From Otatea glauca (taxonomy: Eukaryota; Streptophyta; Magnoliopsida; Poales; Poaceae), in contig CM070723.1 in the NCBI GenBank assembly GCA_036346275.1, positions 26,356,176 through 26,420,175 of the forward strand: 64,000 bases of DNA, in the 5' to 3' direction. A model generated the notes under the pieces. The model was not told the DNA's origin. It searched no databases and was given only the letters and a program-made list of their open reading frames with translations. Positions 22,824 through 34,069 of the stretch are shown here, piece after piece (positions within the stretch are counted from its first letter, which is position 1; each line of letters starts with the position of its first letter). The translations under genes were made by a program, and so were the position numbers.

Positions 22824-24110
22824 TATATTTGAGTCTAGAGAGGTAGTATTCATCCGGAAAAATTCTAACAGCCGCCCTGGTCAGCTGATCCCTCAAACAT
22901 TGAACATCAAAACAATCTTCCAATTAAGCTACTGGCCAATCAGCAGGATGCCTATTGGCTTTATTGCTACAGCGTCATAAAATAAACCAGATTGTAGAAA
23001 CCATGAGCAACTAGTTCATTATATTAACGGACAGTGTTCTAAATAGCAAGATATAGTTACACTATTGCTTTTTTATCTCAAATGCGAAACCACGGGTTAA
23101 TATTTCGCTATATTAACTACAAGCGATAGCTATCAATAGCTCCACTACATGCCTAGCTTGTAACTAGCGATAGCTTTGCTATCCTCATAGGTACCCACAG
23201 GCTAAAAATATTATGCTTATATTAAAATCCAACATTACTAAAAAGCCTAAATGCATCTCTTATAAGCTTGAACTATGAGAAAATCTAGTAAAAAAACATC
23301 GTCTCGCCATTTTTCAATAATCTAGCATTCAAATTTCTTAGTGATAAAGTATTTGTTATTAAGAATATTATGATATACTTGTCACTTATGGTGTTTGATA
23401 TGTATTAGCATGTTTATTGATTTTGGACCTGACTCATATTATTATTATAAAAATATTAATACCTTCTAAAGTATTATGGTTTTACTGTTTGTTTGAAGGT
23501 GGCCTTTATTATATACATATTTATTTTAAAAAAATTAATGCTAAAAACACATCGAATATTAGCTTTCGCGATATCTACTATGACTTTTTTAGAATCTTGG
23601 GTGAAAATGGTGATTTAAAACCTTGTTAATGGAAAATGACGTAGATGCTTATGCAAAGTTGATCTTCACAGGCAGCAAGAATAAACGACGAAGCACCAAG
23701 TCATGAAGCCTGAACTTTTATTTTAAACAAGGAAACCAATCGGATTCGACTAGAAATTTTGCCAGAAATTTAAAGAAAGGAGTATAATCCCCACATGATT
23801 TCTTTAGAATCCCATGTTTCAAAGTGTCCGTGGGAGCCTCCATAGCTCACAACAGTTAAATACGAACGACGATACTGTAACAAAACCTACGATCATGTTA
23901 AAGTAAATTGTTCTCGATATGGTTAATAATAAGAAACTAAAAGCCCCACAAGGCACAAACCAATCGGTCTACAACGTTATCGTGAGCTGAGTTCTTGCTT
24001 TGTTGCTGTGGTGGAATTAGAAAACTTTTAATGAAGATTCATACTTCACATGCATAACTCTATAATCTTGTACATATTTGTTTCATAACATCATAAAATC
24101 AACACATATA
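22824..24110. other. AT-rich intergenic, no gene seen
   Basis: Contains phrases such as AGCGATAGCTATCAATAGC near 23120-23180 that suggest a decayed short transposon, but no pair of ends could be set. No supported gene. Confidence 0.4.
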
Positions 24111-24118
24111 CTCGAAAT

Positions 24119-24848
24119 TAGGGGTGCAATCAGCTTGAATTTGATCGGATATCGTTCTTTCCATATCCTAAACTATATTTTTTTGTCGGACTCGGAATTA
24201 TATATGAATATTGCCAGATGCAAATACGGCGCGGATAATATCGGTCGCAAATTCAAAAACGAATACAGAGCAGAATCGATACAATACCAAATATTTTTTG
24301 TCGGATATCGCGCGAAAACAGATACTGCATGTAGCACACACATAGCAATGATTAATCAATCATATGAGTTCAACATGCAATAAGATTATCGCAATTTAAC
24401 AAGTTATTTTATCAGGTTGTCCAACAAAGTTGCAAAAGTTTCAAAATTCTTTATGTTTTGCAAAAGAATATTAGGTATTCATGTAGGCAATTGGAAGCAC
24501 ATTCTTGCATGTCAAGCTCTATTGGTGGTGGCATCGGATGGCGGGATGGCGGATGGGACAACTGCAGGAGGGTGGAGCCGTGGAGGGAGGGCCTAGCTTG
24601 GGTTATTTGGTTGGGCGCAATTAAAGCTGCTAGAATATGAGTTGTAAATATCCAAATCCGAATATCCGAATAGAGTTATCCGGAATTATCCGAGAATATA
24701 ATCGAAATATGCCAATCCGATGGATAGTGACATCCCGAATCTGAAACCAACTATCCGAAACTGATGTTGAATTTGACAACTATCCGAATTCGATCCGAAC
24801 AGATTTTGATCGGTTGGTCAGCATCTATTCGATCTGATTGCACCCCTA
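24119..24848. mobile_element. Non-autonomous hAT element (730 bp)
   Basis: It starts TAGGGGTGCAATC and ends GATTGCACCCCTA, perfect terminal inverted repeats. The flanks CTCGAAAT (24111-24118) and CTTGAAAT (24849-24856) form an 8-bp target duplication with one mismatch, the hAT size. Subterminal CGGATAT and ATCCGAAT motifs repeat at both ends. The centre (about 24470-24640) is GC-richer and could be acquired sequence, but it encodes nothing recognisable. The same terminal repeats are on the element at 54295-55818. Confidence 0.92.
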
Positions 24849-25017
24849 CTTGAAATTTACTAAAAGTACAATACAAATAAATAGTTATAACATCTTTTAA
24901 ATCCAAAACCACTGAATTAGAATCAATTTAATCAACAAATTTAATCCATTAAATAGATGATCTCCAAGCATTTTTTAAAATTTTTGGGGACTACGGCACG
25001 CACGGCAAGGCAGAGAG

Positions 25018-25589
25018 AGGCAGTTAGTCCCATGATAATTTTCTGCTGGTTCCAAACATAACATCTCTGGGCTAACTCTTTTACACGAAGTGATGATGAA
25101 AGTGTAAACGGGGTGCTATGTATTGTGTGTCCGTCCCACGGTTGGCTAGGCTTTGAGCGGATTTTAGACTAGGCTGTTACAGATGGTATCAAAGCATCAA
25201 CCTTTGATGTACGTGCGCGTGTGAGATAGGAGTGGACACATGATATGGTATATGTGCTAGCACTTGACACATGTACGTGTATCGAGGGGTGGTTCTGGGT
25301 ACTTGCCATATATATGGTGTACCGTCGAGGACATCAGCTTTTAAAGAGGGTGAATGTAATACCCGATCCGTTAGTTTGAAGGTCCATATGGTGTATGTTA
25401 GATTGGTGGTGAAGTTAGTCCCATATTGCTTGTTTAAAGCGAGTTGTAGTAGGCATATTTTGCCCGTTTGGTCCAAACACAACACCTCTAGATTAACTCT
25501 TTTACACGAAGCGAGGACAAAAGTGTAAATATGATACTATACATATATGGATCCGACCCACGATGGGCTAGGTTTTAAGCAGATTTTAG
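25018..25589 (+). mobile_element. Miniature LTR element (TRIM-like)
   Basis: Two related segments, 25018-25181 and 25355-25589, share CTAACTCTTTTACACGAAG, AAGTGTAAA and a GGGCTAGG-like block and act as LTRs. The first ends TGTTACA and is followed after two bases by TGGTATCAAAGC (25184-25195), a near-perfect initiator-Met primer binding site. The second begins TGTAATACCCGATCC after a purine-rich TTTTAAAGAGGGTGAA. Only about 170 bp lie between, with no coding sequence. The outer ends are truncated. A third copy of the LTR is at 32415-32640. Confidence 0.65.
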
Positions 25590-25991
25590 GAAATATCAAA
25601 GTTGTTCATATTTTGGTCATTCCTCTCACCGATCCGATCTATAGGGTTCTTTGATAGTTCATGTGTCATGTCACAGATTGTTAGTACAAATTAGTTGCTT
25701 GAAAATTTCTATGTTGTGCCATAGTTCTGTCGATGAATCGCTGGATAGACAAAGATGCGAGGCTGTATTTTTTTTTTGGTGGAACATGGATTGCTCGTTG
25801 GTTGTTAATTCTTGGTTAGGCAATGGTACCTACCAGCTAGTTAGTATCGAATTCTGTGAGCCCTTCTGTTATTCAAAAAAATCGGCTAGTTAGACTTCTG
25901 TTATTCGCTTAGACATCTAATGTTTTTCATTGTTTCTATTACTCGCTGTCATCGTTCGAAACTGCTGATGTTCGGTGCATTCGTTCGTCAG

Positions 25992-27415
25992 ATGCAGATC
26001 TTAGTGAATATTTTGACCGGCTAGACGATCACAGTTGAGGTTGAGTCGTCAGACACCATCGACAATGTCTAGTCCAAGATTCAGGGCAAAGGAGGGAATC
26101 CCTACAAAGCAGCAGCGCCTCATCTTCGCAGGCAATCAGCTCGAGGACGGCCGTACTTTGGCCGATTATAACATACAGGAGGAAACCACCACGTCATCCT
26201 CTGCCTTCGGGGAGGGATGCAAATTTTTGTCAACAACGTTACCGGAAAGACGATCACCATCAAGGTTGAGTCGTCATGTACAATCGACAATGTCAAGGCG
26301 AAGATTCAGGATAAGAAGGTGTTGGCGTCGAAAAATATGATGACAGACTGATCGGTTTAAATACACACGAACGCCGGGTTCAAGAGGTTTGAGACGTACC
26401 AACTGATTTGATCCTGCAATCTGCAAAACAGATTGAAAACTACGCTCAATACCGATCCAATGTGATAATCGTCAAGGATCTAAACAGCTATACAAAGCCA
26501 ATTAAATCAAAAGGTAACACTAAGTCTATACAACCTATTAGGGCTGAATAGATGATTAACAAAGGTAGATCTTCTGAAAAAGATGATACGCAACAAAATC
26601 AGAGAAAACCAAACCTGTCGTAATCAGAGAAGATCAATAATCGGCGATACGTAACTTTATTGATCAACGACGAATTACAAAAGATCTAAATATGCTTACC
26701 CTTGATCCCCTTCTATAGTTCAAAGGCCGATCTTATACTTCTCCAATGCGTTGCTAGTCATGATCCGTATCGATTTTTATACCGATAAAATTCAAACGAA
26801 TTACAAAAGATCTAAATTATGCTTGCCCTTGATCCCCTTCTAAAGTGCAAAGGCCGATCGTATCTTTTTCCAATGCGTTGCCAACCATGATCCATATCAG
26901 TCTTTATACAGATAAAATTCTATATTTGAATCAACATTGGTCATAATTCTATCTTCAACTTAACTTTTCATTTTTTAACTGATATAGGACAGAAATATCC
27001 ATTTTTATCCCTAAACTGATAAATTGATCATATCTTACCAAACTTAGGTGCTAACAGGAGGGCATCCCACCAGACTAGCAGCACCTCATCTTCGCCGGCA
27101 AGTAGCTCGAGGACGGCCGCACATGGGCCGATTATAACATCCAAGAGGAATCCACCTTCACCTCGTGCTCCGCCTACACGGAGGGATGTAAATCTTCGTC
27201 AAGACGCTGACCGACAAGACCATAACTCTTGAGGTTGAGAGCTCGGATACCATTGACAACGTGAAGGTGAAATTCAGGACAAGGAGCGCATCCCACTTGA
27301 CCAGCAGCGCCTCATCTTCGCCGGGAAGCAGCTGGAGGATGGCTGCACACTGGCGGACTATAATATACAGAATGGAGCAACCCTCCACTGGTGCTCCGCC
27401 TTCGTGGTGGTCAGT
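25992..27415 (+). pseudogene. Polyubiquitin pseudogene, about three repeats, interrupted
   Basis: Three consecutive degenerate ubiquitin units can be followed: one from ATGCAGATCTT at 25992 to about 26217, a second from 26218 interrupted at 26319 and resuming at 27057, and a third from about 27187 to 27415. Each keeps recognisable text for SSDTIDNV, KIQDKEGIP, QQRLIFAGKQLEDGRT and LADYNIQ, but with stops and frameshifts. The first unit follows a CAG, as in the 5' leader intron border of plant polyubiquitin genes, which suggests a DNA-level copy rather than a processed one. It cannot encode ubiquitin. Confidence 0.9.
26320..27056. mobile_element. Solo LTR (737 bp) inside the polyubiquitin pseudogene
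   Basis: It starts TGTTGGCGTCG and ends GGTGCTAACA, with flanks GAAGG (26315-26319) and GGAGG (27057-27061). Removing it restores the ubiquitin reading through the D-K-E-G-I-P region, so the borders are exact, and the original target was GGAGG. It contains a tandem duplication with a 126-bp period (from about 26671 and 26797) marked by CGAATTACAAAAGATCTAAA. Confidence 0.85.
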
Positions 27416-28759
27416 GAGATGAACGCCATGGTCATCAATCGGATGAATACTCGTCTTCTTCCCAGTTTTCGTGGTTCTGTGTTTACCTCGGTGTATATGG
27501 TGCAAGAACGCTAGCCAATGTGTCTAAAGTATTTGATGGACTTTGATACTACTCACTAATAAGTTTAGTGGTTTGTTATTTTAATGTTTTCAATATCTAT
27601 TGTGTGATTTGTTTTTTAGTTTGGCTTGGTAATTTCCTATATTAATGTATTCAATATCTACCGTGTGATTTGTTTTCAGTTAGGCTATTTCCTGCATGCT
27701 TTAATGAGCCAGTCTTCAAAATCATAACTTGATGCAATATTCAAAATATATATTTTTAAAAATGACCAGAGTACTAGCATTCATTATAGAAGAAAGAACA
27801 ACATATGAGCTACATACACACAACACATACACATGCACACAACCCATACACACGCATACACACGCAGCACTCGTCTCCTCACGCACCTGCGTCAAGCTGA
27901 GGTCGAGCGCGGGCAAGCGGAGTGAGCCTCGCTCGCTCTAGCCAATCGGGCTAAGCCTCCACCGCCAATATTCAAAATATTTGGCTTCAAAAGGATGCAT
28001 TGAATTAGTTTTGATGACTTCTGTTGTGACTGGGCAAACAATTCTGTTTGATTTTGATCCTGGCAGTGAAAGCTTAGAAAGCAAATTATGAAATATTTCT
28101 TTTTTTTCAAGCTTGCCGAAGTGTGATATGTTATCTTACGTTTTTTTAATGACAACGGAGGGGTGATGAGCCCTCTTGAACGTCTTCATTTCAAATCAAA
28201 ACTGTGGGGTAGAACCCCTGAAGGTCGAGTCGCCAGGTTGTCGGAGGCGTAAAGTCACTGAGCAATTTCTCCTTGTCTGCACCTTAATTCTGCTCTTTCT
28301 ATAGCTATGAGCAAGAAACGATTCTCTTCCATGCCAGTGCATCCGCTCGCTCCTGCGGTCCAGTGCCCGTGCTCTCGCAGTCTCTCGCTCTGTCGCCACC
28401 TTCCACGCTTCCCAGGTGTGGCATAGGACAAGTGTTGCCTGCAGCGTCTTCTGTAGCGAAGGAGTGGGTCAAATTTGTAATTACATGAAGGTGTTAGATT
28501 TAAAAAAAACAAAATATAGAAGGCTAGATACATGATGAATTCGAAGACAGCTGTGCTGTCATCCCATAATTTGCAGAGTTTAAAGTACTATCTTTTTTTC
28601 CCAGTAGAGTGCTAAGGCTCGAGTCTGTTGGAGAGTTCCTCTGTTAAGTCGAGGAGCTAGATCACTTCTTGCAATTGTCAATGACCTCCTGCGGTCGACG
28701 TCGTTGCCGTGCTCATCTCTTAGACTCGGCTCTGACCCTCCTCCTGTGAATGGCCCTGT
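27416..28759. other. Non-coding, with CA-rich tract
   Basis: The first part holds a 61-bp direct repeat around CAATATCTA(T/C)(T/C)GTGTGAT (27591 and 27652). A CA/ACAC-rich tract lies at 27808-27868. The rest has no convincing gene; several overlapping open frames on both strands share no domain. Confidence 0.45.
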
Positions 28760-29400
28760 CTAGTCGTACCCAAGCAGGATTGAGACAATGATTTGACCAT
28801 GCGAATCGGCGATCAAGTAGGGCAGATCTTGCAACAACTCGTCTATAATGTCATTAAAGGGTTCAGCTAAGGAGAGGTTGAGGTTGCCGTTGTTTTTCTC
28901 AAGAGGGGATCTGGCTATGTTGAAGTCTCCTATGAGCATCCATGGAAGATCACAGGTCGTAGCTAGGTGACGCAGCTCGGGGAAGAAGTCTTCTCTGTGT
29001 TCATCCTCGCAAGGTGCATAGATGTTGGTTACAGCAAACTTTAAGACCATCAGTAGTAGCTTCAAAGAATGAAGAGAGCAAGAATTCTTGCTTGGTTTCA
29101 CCGGTGAGATTAAGCATAGATTGATTCCAGGTGGTTAAAATGCCGGCTGAGGCTCCGACTGATTCCAAAAATGAGGAGGAAAAACCAGGCGGAAGAAAGG
29201 AGCGTGATTCGCAGATTGGAATGTCTTGCAGTTTGGTTTCCTGAAGACAGATGATGTGAAGCAGTTGAGCTAAAAGTTTTTGACGGGCTCCCATCGGCAC
29301 CAAAGACACCAAAGAGGACAGCATGTAAATGAGGTGAACGAGTAGCAGCCACAGGGATGCAAGTAGTGTACGGAGGTGTTGTCAATAGCATTACTGGTCA
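28760..29400 (-). pseudogene. LINE (L1-type) endonuclease fragment
   Basis: Minus-strand frames read LHIICLQETKLQDI and then, after a frame break near 29050, VTNIYAPCEDEHREDFF and LPWMLIGDFNIARSPLEKNN. QETKL, NIYAP and GDFN are hallmark motifs of the AP-type endonuclease of plant non-LTR retrotransposons, which nicks target DNA. The RT that should follow is absent, so this is an internal fragment. Confidence 0.85.
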
Positions 29401-30600
29401 AAGTGATCCTCCCCGGCCAGGATTCTTAAGAGGTTCAGGTTTCCTCTGTAATTTACAGGACTTAATCATGGTGATTTATATATAGTCTTTTAAGATTTGA
29501 AAAAGTATGCTAAATAAATATTAATAGGATTAAGATTTATACTTACTTTGAAGGAAGACTATAGGGGTTATATAAACTCATGTGGTGGTTATGGAGAACT
29601 TAAGTAACTAAGAAGTCACAAACCAACTCATTCAAAACAAAAGATGCATGCGAGTATTAGAAGGTTTTGCAATTATTTAGCACTATATTTTTTGTATAGA
29701 GCAATAATCCGAGAGTCCTAAAAGATTTGAGAGGATATGAGAAAACAACAATCTCTTATACTCTTTTGAGGTTGTGCTTAAAAAAATTGCAGTTGGTTTC
29801 GTTAAATCTTTCTCTCTTGTAGTGGTTGATTCAACGTCGTTATTTTCGTTCTCTCTATGAGACTCATCTTCTTCGTTATTGAGACTACGCATGCTCTTGC
29901 CGTATCTCATAACCTCTAATCCAATCCAAGATATTCTTGCACATAAAAAGAGATATCAGAATATATCAAGAGGAAAAGAAGCAAAAGATACAACCCCATT
30001 AACACGGACCAAAAGGAGACCACACTTGTAACAAACTAGTAGTGAGGTGGATCATTCATTAGCGCACAACACCACGGACGACGCTTCGTCCAGGAGTTGG
30101 AGCTGGTTGGCCGAAAGCTGGCAAACCCCTCCTGGCTAGGATCCTGATCTGGCTCTTGGAGTGGATGGTCCGCGCTCTCGGTGGCGTCTCACCATTCTTG
30201 ATAGCTAGAAGCAGGGATGACTTCGAGATCATGTCCAAGAAGACTAGGTCCTCCTTGTTGGCGAGGCGCTTGCTGCGTCCAACTTGACGCAGTGACCACG
30301 CCCGCCGCTTGGCACGCCAGCGCGGTGGCGGCATGCACTGGTTCTAGGGGCGCAGGGACTTCAGCGTGCGTGGACAAGACTTGATCGCTAGCGGAGGCAC
30401 GAGAGCGGGGAAGGGTGAGGCAGGTGGGGGTAAAGATGGTGTCCCATCAGTGTGATTAATTGATGAGGACATCATTTCTAGAGGTGTAACCAACACTTTC
30501 TCGCACACTGTGCAAGTGCAAGGTCCAATCATATAAGCACGTGAACGACAGGTGTAATCAATACTTTTTTGCACACTGTGCAAGTGCAAGGTCCAATAAT
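29401..30600. other. Non-coding, with a 68-bp direct repeat at 30482-30600
   Basis: GC-richer minus-strand frames at 30059-30377 have no recognised domain. At 30482 and 30550 the phrase AGGTGTAA(C/T)CAA...GCACACTGTGCAAGTGCAAGG is repeated with a 68-bp period. Confidence 0.45.
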
Positions 30601-31429
30601 ACTAGCATGTACACGTTAATTATCAGGTAACTTCGTTTTTAGAGTGAATTCTGTTTCTAATGAGAATATGATGATACCTCATACATGTGATTTACTTATG
30701 CTCAGAAATCGTGGAGAAGACTACAATAGGTAGGGAACGCTACAAGACGAAGAGCTACAAAGAGGATTCGAAGCCTAGTCTAAGCCGACGGCTTCAACTC
30801 TTCTCCTTGACGGTCACCACTTCCACAAGCCCACCAGGCAGGCCTAACTTCATATAGAAGCCTTCCTAATATGATGCTGCATCACCTTGCAATTGAGCTT
30901 CAACCCATATAATAGAAAGGTCCAGGAGGGACGTCCAGGAGGAGTCTGTATCCACCTCTTGGCTGCACCCCTTTAGATGCCTATTTAAGTTAGCCGATAT
31001 CCCTCATGAGACTTGGGTTTTGTTAGATTAGTTTTTCACGTGAAACTTCTGCATTCTTCACTTGAGTCAACTAAACTAACCATAAAGATCGCTATTGGAA
31101 CCCTAACATTTGTCTTTAATCCATATTCATAATTTTATATTGCTTTTGTTTTGTTCTTATTTGTTTTTTTGTTTGTTTGCAGGAATTGATCTTCGTGATC
31201 AGGTCAATCGAGCTTTGACACAGTTGATAACAACTTAGAGCTTAGTTCAATGATATCCATCTCACCGATAGATCGAGTCTCCATTAGTCTCACCATTAAA
31301 CTCCTGTATTAGGCCCTCTAACGAGGCGCAGATCCGTACTACGGTCTAGATGGCTGAGCTGAAACCTATAGAGCGGCTTGGTAACTTGGCCACATTGGCT
31401 AGGATGCCAGCGGATTCGGAGCAGGGTTT
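30601..31429. other. Unassigned, possibly LTR-derived
   Basis: TATTTAAG-like and CAATCGAGCTTTGACACAG text looks like decayed LTR or leader sequence, but no ends or coding region can be supported. Confidence 0.3.
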
Positions 31430-31760
31430 ACATTATCGATTCTCGGTTAGTGCGATTTTAAATCGATAATCAGTCGAAAATCGAAGGTTTTCGAAATCAA
31501 ACTTTATAAAGAAAAAATCAATCAAAAAATCGATATTCAACGATAATCGACCAACCAAGTGAACTTCTTTGGCTACTCATTTTTGAGCGATTTTTGTCGA
31601 TTTTCATTGATAATCGCTCGATATTCACCGATTTTCGACCGGTTTACGAAGCATAATTTTTTTTCAAATTTTTTGATTTTTTTTTAATTAGATTGATTTA
31701 CCGAGTGGTTTCGGTAAGGTCCATAATCGCGATAATTGAGTAATTATCGGCAATAAGTTG
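31430..31760. repeat. Short-motif-rich segment (GATAATCG / CGATTTTCG)
   Basis: GATAATCG, CGATAATC, CGATTTTCG and ATCGATA recur many times in both orientations within about 330 bp. This is the pattern of subterminal repeats of a transposon, but clear terminal repeats were not found. Confidence 0.5.
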
Positions 31761-32414
31761 AACCCGATGGTCAGAAGATCACGTTCTGAACAGAGGCCTC
31801 TTGGCACTTGCTCTCGAGTCGGCTGTTCGTGCGACGCACCTTGAAGTAGCACAACGACCCATCTACGCCCACAAGGAGAATGTGGACGTTCCCTACCGTC
31901 ACACTCTCACATGCATCAGGATGTGTCAAGGCCTAGGCAGCACTAGCTTGGAGGCCCAAGGCTATGGTAGGCTCACGTGCGCTGGGGTCGATGTCCGGGG
32001 TTGAGGAGTCTAGGAAGTGCAGGCGACTTTGCAGCTGGAGGTGGCACCAGCGTCCTCTGGCACGGCGCTCCAAGGGCGGTGTCGTTGGCCATGACCGAGG
32101 AGCCAGTCGCAACGAAAAAATTGGGAGGAGCCTGAGGGGGCGGGAGGTGAGGCTGACCCGGCACCGGTGCCGGTGGCTGCTCAGGAGCATGGGGCGTCGA
32201 AGGCGAGGACGACGGAGATGGGGGTCGTCACCTGTGCCCCAGCGTCGAATGCGTTTCACGTTGGCAATTATAGTGATGCCTTCAGCATTCTTGATGTAGA
32301 GCTCGTGGGGAAAGTCGAGATCCAGAGAGAGAAACACTGGAGATCCAAGTGGGGTTGGCGATGACCCCATGTCAATCTCAATGCGGTGCTTATTCTGGTG
32401 CTCGATGGGGGTAG
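31761..32414. other. GC-rich stretch without a supported gene
   Basis: Overlapping open frames exist on both strands (the largest is minus strand 31933-32484, 183 codons). Its first part has a plausible protein-like run, PLGSPVFLSLDLDFPHELYI, but the rest is arginine-rich and low in complexity. I cannot assign a product. Confidence 0.3.
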
Positions 32415-32640
32415 TGTAATATATAGGCCTGCTTATGTGATGGCTCATATAACCTATTTGAAGTGGTGGTGGAATTAGTCTCATATTATTTTTCTAAAAT
32501 GAGTTGTAGTAGTATATAATGTCTGTTAGATTCAAATATAGCACATTTAGATTAATCCTTTTACACGAAACGATGACGAAAGTGTAAACAAAGTGCTATG
32601 TATGCATGGGTCCATCCCTCGGTGCGCTACGATATTAAAC
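32415..32640 (+). repeat. Lone LTR related to the TRIM-like element
   Basis: Begins TGTAATATATAGGCC and keeps the blocks TTTTACACGAAACGATGACG and AAGTGTAAAC found in the LTRs at 25018-25589. There is no second copy nearby, so it is a solo or truncated LTR. Confidence 0.65.
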
Positions 32641-32650
32641 CAAAATTTGA

Positions 32651-32818
32651 TTAGAGTTTACAGTAGCCATCCAACACCAGATGAGCAAAGCCGGAGTGAT
32701 TAATGTTGAACCGGTTGTCGATTTCGTCGTGGCGCTCAAAGTGGCCTGACTGCTCCATTCGGACAAAAGGCCCTTCATCAACTGTATTATCGTAGTCCTC
32801 TGTGATTGGATAGTAATC
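32651..32818 (-). pseudogene. Possible terminal exon of an unknown protein
   Basis: The minus strand from 32818 to the TAA at 32651-32653 has 55 open codons of protein-like composition, including DYYPITEDYDNTVDEGPF, MEQSGHFERHDEIDN and HSGFAHLVLDGYCKL. It begins where a fragment of LTR-like sequence (32819-32905) starts, so the 5' part has probably been cut off. I do not recognise the protein. Confidence 0.35.
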
Positions 32819-33452
32819 AAAACTTATCAAGATTGTTGGTTTGTCATGTCGTGTAAGCCAAGTAAAAATTACGATGCAATCGGCAATCAGATCAAGAACT
32901 AGGATTGATGTGTGAAAACCTTATAGCAAATCGACGGAAATCCCAAGCACAGAAACCTGCACAAATGTTTTTTGAGACAAGAAACCTCGTCGGCGAGGAC
33001 ATCTGAGCCCGACAGGGAAGGTTTGTTTAACGGTGACAGAGGACGAGAGAAACAAGATCGATTCGAGTTCAGTTCGATTTATACTAGTTCCAATTAAGGT
33101 TAGCGGAGCGGGCGGGATTGCTGAAAGGGTTTAGGCGAACTTCTGACACTATATACAAAAAGGCCTAAGGTTGGACGAACAATGCTTATTGCATGCTGAG
33201 GAAATTAATCTACCAAAGACAAGTAAACCGATTCATCAGTCGCCGCCGACGACGTTGGTGGCCGCTAGGCACACAGCTGCCTCCTCCCTCGGCAAGGCAG
33301 GAACTAGGATTAAATCGCGACAACGAGCACACATGTTTCGTTTATTCTTTCAAGCCTCGTCGGCCAAAGACAGCCACAGCTCGATTATTATTATCCACCC
33401 GGAGCCCACACCACACAGTCTCCCGCTCCTAAAACCCTCGAAAACCCTAGTT
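32819..33452. other. LTR fragment and unassigned sequence
   Basis: 32819-32905 resembles part of the LTR-like segment at 36086-36322 (both contain a form of AAGTAAA...GATGCAATCGGCAA). The remainder is 3' flank of the ubiquitin-like ORF with nothing recognised. Confidence 0.45.
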
Positions 33453-33968
33453 TCACTCGCGCGCGCCGACGCCCCGAGCGGCCGGGACGATGTGGATGAT
33501 GCCCCCGGGCTGGAAGCCGTGTGCCTGCAACGACCGCGCATTGTCCATGGTCTTCCCGTTGAACTCGAAGAAGTAGTCGCCGCGGGCAAGCAGCGGCAGC
33601 TCGGGTATGTTTGGGAGGAGGCTCACCTGCTGCCTCAGCTCCATGACCGTGTCTGACAGGCTAACGTCCGCCAGCACAGCCACCTCCGCCCCCTCCATGT
33701 GCAGTTCCACCGCCACCGTCCTGCTGCCCGTGTCGCTTGTGGGCTCAAGAGAGCGCCGCAGGGGCGCGTGCTGCAAGTGCCATTGGGCAACACGCGACGC
33801 TACTGGCACCAGTGGTCCAGCCGTGTGCATCGACATGGCCGGGTGCGGTGGTGGCCAGCACTCGTCGGGCGCGCCCTTTGTGGGTGAGGTACTCATCGAG
33901 CAGGCTTCTGGCGTCGGTGCGCTCTCTGTCGTGCGTGGGCCGCGAGCGAAGTCGTCGCATGCATGCAT
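33453..33968 (-). CDS. Ubiquitin-like domain protein, 171 codons
   Basis: An uninterrupted, GC-rich ORF starts with ATG at 33968. Residues 1-80 are low-complexity and rich in Pro, Ser, Thr and Ala. Residues about 85-165 look like a beta-grasp ubiquitin fold: RTVAVELHMEGAEVAVLADV, then SLSDTVMELRQQVS, in the place of ubiquitin's SDTIENVKAKI, then YFFEFNGKTMDNARSLQAHG, in the place of LIFAGKQLEDGRTLSDYNI, then GGIIHIVPA. There is no C-terminal Gly-Gly, so it would not be conjugated like ubiquitin; it may act as a binding module. Internal ATGs (residues 25 and 45) could be the real start. A Helitron ends 100 bp upstream, so its promoter may be altered. Whether it is expressed is unknown. Confidence 0.6.
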   Translation of the reverse strand: MHACDDFARGPRTTESAPTPEACSMSTSPTKGAPDECWPPPHPAMSMHTAGPLVPVASRVAQWHLQHAPLRRSLEPTSDTGSRTVAVELHMEGAEVAVLADVSLSDTVMELRQQVSLLPNIPELPLLARGDYFFEFNGKTMDNARSLQAHGFQPGGIIHIVPAARGVGARE

Positions 33969-34069
33969 ATGAGCGTGAGGAGATTATTTTCCTACAATGA
34001 AGCACTTGCCTCCCATGTGGTCGGTCGTGAAGAAAAAAGTGAATTTTTGTGTGAGTTGTGTCCATAAAA

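Noticed and set aside
27808..27868. CA-rich tract as a possible CRISPR or tandem gene feature
   Set aside because: Simple dinucleotide-type repeat without regular spacers; the genome is eukaryotic.
31933..32484. 183-codon minus-strand frame
   Set aside because: Mostly arginine- and proline-rich, typical of GC-rich non-coding DNA. Only a short piece looks protein-like, so I did not call a gene.
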